This document shows, piece after piece, positions 61,208 to 64,000 of a stretch of DNA of 64,000 bases. Position 1 is the stretch's first letter. Each line of letters begins with the position of its first letter. Source of the stretch: JAJFKX01 sp965230265 (GTDB lineage Bacteria; Pseudomonadota; Gammaproteobacteria; Xanthomonadales; Wenzhouxiangellaceae); contig OZ245999.1 of NCBI GenBank assembly GCA_965230265.1, forward strand, positions 868,001 to 932,000. Reading direction: 5' to 3'. Below the pieces are notes generated by a model. That model worked only from the letters and a program-made list of their open reading frames with translations, was not told where the DNA came from and did not search any database. A program made the translations under genes and the position numbers.

Positions 61208-61238
61208 CCTTTGAAAGCCATACCAGCTAACCCCATAT
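61208..61238 (+). promoter_or_regulatory. Heat-shock (sigma-32) promoter of grpE
   Basis: The -35 element CCTTTGAAA (61208-61216) and the -10 element CCCCATAT (61231-61238) are separated by 14 bases, very close to the sigma-32 consensus CTTGAAA-N13-17-CCCCATNT. The ATG of grpE is about 40 bases downstream. Confidence 0.8.
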
Positions 61239-61280
61239 CAGCCGCCATCACTCAGTTATAGATACAGCAAGCACGCGATT

Positions 61281-61901
61281 ATGAAAGATCAGGACAATAA
61301 ACAAGCAGCCAATGATGAAACCAGTGTGGATGAAGCAATCAAAGACGCTGATGAGTCAACCGCAGCTGATGCTGCAGATCAAGATGCAGCTGAACAGCAG
61401 GTCAATGATGATCAGGCCTCAGAAGTGGAAAGTCTTCAAGCTGAACTGAATCGCCACAAAGAACTGGCACTACGTATTCAGGCTGAGGCAGAAAATGTAC
61501 GTAAGCGAATGCAGCGTGATTTTGAAAAACGTCGCCAATTTGCTTTGGAAAGCTTTATGCGTGAGCTGATTGGTGTACGCGATAGTCTGGAACGTGGTTT
61601 GGATGTCAGCCAGGCAGGAGAAGCCTGCGAAGATCAACAGGCTGGTTTGGTGACACCTTTGCGTGAAGGCATGCAGATGACGCTAAAGCAGCTCGATAAG
61701 GTTTTGGCTGATCATGGCTTGAGTGTGGTTGACCCACAGGGCGAAGCGTTCAACCCGGAATACCACGAGGCTGTGACCATGCAACCCAGTGAAGAGCAGG
61801 CACCCAATACCGTATTGCAGGTGGTGCAAAAGGGCTATCGACTGCACGATCGGTTATTGCGTCCTGCAATGGTCATCGTGGCCAAAGCAGCCGATCAGTG
61901 A
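61281..61901 (+). CDS. grpE: Nucleotide exchange factor GrpE
   Basis: A 206-residue GrpE. It has an acidic N-terminal tail (DEAIKDADESTAADAADQD), then the coiled coil (ELNRHKELALRIQAEAENVRKRMQRDFE) and the C-terminal beta domain with NPEYHEAVTMQP and VVQKGYRLHDRLLRPAMVIVAK. It drives ADP release from DnaK. dnaK follows 207 bases downstream. Confidence 0.96.
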   Translation: MKDQDNKQAANDETSVDEAIKDADESTAADAADQDAAEQQVNDDQASEVESLQAELNRHKELALRIQAEAENVRKRMQRDFEKRRQFALESFMRELIGVRDSLERGLDVSQAGEACEDQQAGLVTPLREGMQMTLKQLDKVLADHGLSVVDPQGEAFNPEYHEAVTMQPSEEQAPNTVLQVVQKGYRLHDRLLRPAMVIVAKAADQ

Positions 61902-61985
61902 CAACAGGTCAGTCACTGCATAAAAACAGCCGTGTGCAATTGATTATTTGACCAGGTAATTATGGCAATCAATTCAGTGAGGCAA

Positions 61986-62013
61986 TTGAATTTGCCCACT
62001 GACAACCCCACAA
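61986..62013 (+). promoter_or_regulatory. Possible second sigma-32 promoter before dnaK
   Basis: TTGAAT (61986-61991) and CCCCACAA (62006-62013), 14 bases apart, resemble the sigma-32 consensus but with mismatches. A dnaK-specific heat-shock promoter in this gap is reasonable; this assignment is tentative. Confidence 0.35.
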
Positions 62014-62107
62014 ACTAGACATGACTGGGGCAACCATGCGATGGGCCTGATTGGCCATTGCTGACAAAGGTTGTCTGCTAATGAATATTAATGGAGAAAC
62101 ACGAAAG

Positions 62108-64000
62108 ATGAGTAAGATTATTGGTATTGACCTGGGCACCACGAATTCCTGTGTGGCAATTATGGAAGGTGGGAATGCCAAAGTCATCGAAAATTCCGAA
62201 GGTGATCGCACCACGCCATCCATCGTCGCTTTCAGTAAGGATGATGAAGTACTGGTGGGCCAGCCAGCCAAACGTCAGGCAGTGACCAATCCGCACAATA
62301 CCTTGTACGCGGTTAAGCGTTTGATTGGCCGTAAATATGATGAAAAAGTGGTTCAGAAAGACAAAGACCTGGTGCCATTCAAAATCGTCAAGGCAGAGAA
62401 TGGTGACGCCTGGGTAGAAGCGGATGGCAAAAAAATGGCGCCTCCAGAAGTTTCTGCACGCGTGCTGATGAAAATGAAAAAAACCGCTGAGGAATACCTG
62501 GGCGAGGAAGTGAGTGAAGCGGTGATTACTGTACCGGCTTACTTCAATGATTCACAGCGCCAGGCAACCAAAGATGCAGGCAAAATTGCTGGCCTGACAG
62601 TAAGACGTATTATCAATGAACCAACCGCAGCTGCTCTGGCTTATGGTTTGGATAAGAAAGGTGGCGATCGCAAAATCGCGGTTTATGATTTGGGCGGTGG
62701 TACCTTCGATATTTCCATTATCGAAATCGCCGAAATCGATGGTGAACATCAGTTTGAAGTGCTGGCCACCAACGGCGATACCTTCCTGGGTGGTGAAGAC
62801 TTTGATAACCGCCTGCTGGATTACCTGATTGATGAATTTAAGAAAGATCAGGGTATGGACCTGCGCAATGACCCATTGGCGCTGCAGCGACTGAAAGAAG
62901 CGGCTGAACGTGCCAAGATCGAATTGTCATCCGGTCAGCAGACCGAAGTGAACCTGCCGTATATCACGGCGGATAGTTCAGGTCCGAAACACCTGAATAT
63001 TAAGGTGACCCGGGCTAAGCTGGAGGCACTGGTTGAAGACTTAATCAAGCGCAGCATTGCGCCTTGTCGCACTGCACTGGATGATGCTGATCTTAAAGTC
63101 GCTGAAGTCGATGAAGTGATTCTGGTCGGTGGTCAGACACGAATGCCCAAGGTGCAAGAAGCAGTCACAGAGTTTTTTGGCAAAGAACCCCGTAAAGACG
63201 TCAACCCAGATGAAGCTGTGGCCGTTGGTGCGGCTATTCAGGGTGGTGTACTGGCCGGTGATGTTAAAGACGTACTGTTGCTGGACGTAACGCCATTGTC
63301 ACTGGGTATTGAAACCCTGGGGGGCGTGATGACCAAGCTGATTGAAAAGAACACCACGATTCCAACCAAGGCATCGCAAACGTTCTCAACAGCTGATGAC
63401 AATCAGGGTGCAGTGACTGTGCATGTGTTGCAGGGTGAACGTGATCAGGCAGCGGCGAATAAATCGCTGGCACGTTTTGATTTGACCGGTATTCGCCCAG
63501 CACCGCGCGGCGTGCCGCAAATTGAAGTGACTTTTGATATGGATGCCAATGGCATTATGCATGTGTCTGCCAAAGACAAAGACACAGGCAAAGAGCAGAA
63601 AGTCGAAATCAAGGCAGGCAGTGGTTTATCGGATGAAGAAATTGACAAAATGGTACGTGATGCCGAGGAGCATCGGGACGAAGATAAACGTTTCCAGGAG
63701 TTGGTTACCATCCGTAATACCGCTGACAGTGCAGCCCATGCCACCCGCAGCATGCTCAAAGAGCATGGCGATAATTTGTCTGATGAAGACAAAGGCAAGC
63801 TGGAAGCAGCTTTGGCTAAAGTTGATGACACCATCAAAGGCGAAGACAAAGATGCCATTGAAGCGGCCATGAACGAACTGCAGGAAGCCAGTAGCTCGCT
63901 CTACCAGCAAGCTTCACAGGCAGGTCAGGCCGAAGCCGACGCCGAAGCTGAAGCCTCTCAGCAAGGCGGAGAAGATGATGTTGTTGATGCCGAATTTACT
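62108..64000 (+). CDS. dnaK: Chaperone DnaK (Hsp70), partial at the C-terminus
   Basis: 631 codons in frame to the window edge with no stop; the full protein should be about ten residues longer. The ATPase domain begins MSKIIGIDLGTTNSCVAIMEG, has VYDLGGGTFDISI and VILVGGQTRMPKV, then the interdomain linker DVLLLDVT and the substrate-binding domain. The tail ends AEAEASQQGGEDDVVDAEFT. GGAGAAACACG precedes the ATG. It is the central chaperone working with GrpE and DnaJ (the latter is presumably outside the window). Confidence 0.97.
   Translation, partial: MSKIIGIDLGTTNSCVAIMEGGNAKVIENSEGDRTTPSIVAFSKDDEVLVGQPAKRQAVTNPHNTLYAVKRLIGRKYDEKVVQKDKDLVPFKIVKAENGDAWVEADGKKMAPPEVSARVLMKMKKTAEEYLGEEVSEAVITVPAYFNDSQRQATKDAGKIAGLTVRRIINEPTAAALAYGLDKKGGDRKIAVYDLGGGTFDISIIEIAEIDGEHQFEVLATNGDTFLGGEDFDNRLLDYLIDEFKKDQGMDLRNDPLALQRLKEAAERAKIELSSGQQTEVNLPYITADSSGPKHLNIKVTRAKLEALVEDLIKRSIAPCRTALDDADLKVAEVDEVILVGGQTRMPKVQEAVTEFFGKEPRKDVNPDEAVAVGAAIQGGVLAGDVKDVLLLDVTPLSLGIETLGGVMTKLIEKNTTIPTKASQTFSTADDNQGAVTVHVLQGERDQAAANKSLARFDLTGIRPAPRGVPQIEVTFDMDANGIMHVSAKDKDTGKEQKVEIKAGSGLSDEEIDKMVRDAEEHRDEDKRFQELVTIRNTADSAAHATRSMLKEHGDNLSDEDKGKLEAALAKVDDTIKGEDKDAIEAAMNELQEASSSLYQQASQAGQAEADAEAEASQQGGEDDVVDAEFT

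Overview
The window is chromosomal DNA of moderate GC content from a gammaproteobacterium. The evidence is the S10, spc and alpha ribosomal protein gene order, the divergent bamE/fur pair, ratA-rnfH opposite smpB-ssrA, recN next to grpE-dnaK, and a tmRNA tag reading ANDDNYALAA. Several large exported proteins with BNR propellers, PKD domains and a C-terminal 'DGFE' ending, plus winged-helix/STAND and CHAT/TPR proteins, suggest a marine, Marinicella- or Wenzhouxiangella-like lineage. That placement is an impression, not a proof.

Layout. 1-11366: end of the S10 operon (rplB end to rpsQ), the spc operon (rplN to secY and rpmJ) and the alpha operon (rpsM, rpsK, rpsD, rpoA, rplQ), closed by a strong terminator. 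rpmD carries a long Lys/Ala repeat extension. 11700-27130: accessory genes for exported or regulatory proteins: a PstS-like/OmpA fusion, a 1244-residue PKD protein, a winged-helix STAND ATPase coupled to a small protein, a structured non-coding stretch ending in a terminator, a BNR propeller protein, an NHL/SMP-30-like lipoprotein and a radical SAM protein. 27233-33107: an AT-rich cluster with a CHAT/TPR protein, an unknown 152-residue protein coupled to a cytosolic trypsin-like protease, and an anti-sigma-like/ECF sigma pair. 33529-33615: tRNA-Leu(CAA).

34043-50260: metabolic and exported genes. These are a cysteine dioxygenase-like/MetX pair, two tandem exported methyltransferase-like paralogues, a sirtuin, a YgjP-like metallopeptidase, a redoxin, a second BNR propeller protein, a GNAT, a threonine-aldolase-like enzyme, a DUF305-propeller fusion, and a CsgG-like/SH3 protein followed by a decayed copy of part of the DUF305-propeller gene.

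50629-54630: a 4-kb mobile element inserted at the 3' end of ssrA, bounded by 24-bp direct repeats. It encodes a tyrosine integrase, an excisionase-like protein, a ribbon-helix-helix-like regulator, a DUF3653-like HTH protein and a filamentous-phage gpII/X replication protein, but no coat or assembly genes. It looks like an inovirus-derived satellite and is the most interesting object in the window. 54607-64000: conserved housekeeping genes (ssrA, smpB, ratA, rnfH, an NSS transporter, bamE, fur, a GFA protein, recN, grpE with a sigma-32 promoter, and dnaK, cut by the window end).

How the genes work together. The first 11 kb is translation machinery plus SecY and RNA polymerase alpha. ssrA and smpB form the trans-translation pair. 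GrpE and DnaK form the heat-shock chaperone unit. The ECF sigma and anti-sigma genes probably respond to an envelope or protease signal and may control the neighbouring CHAT/trypsin genes (inference).
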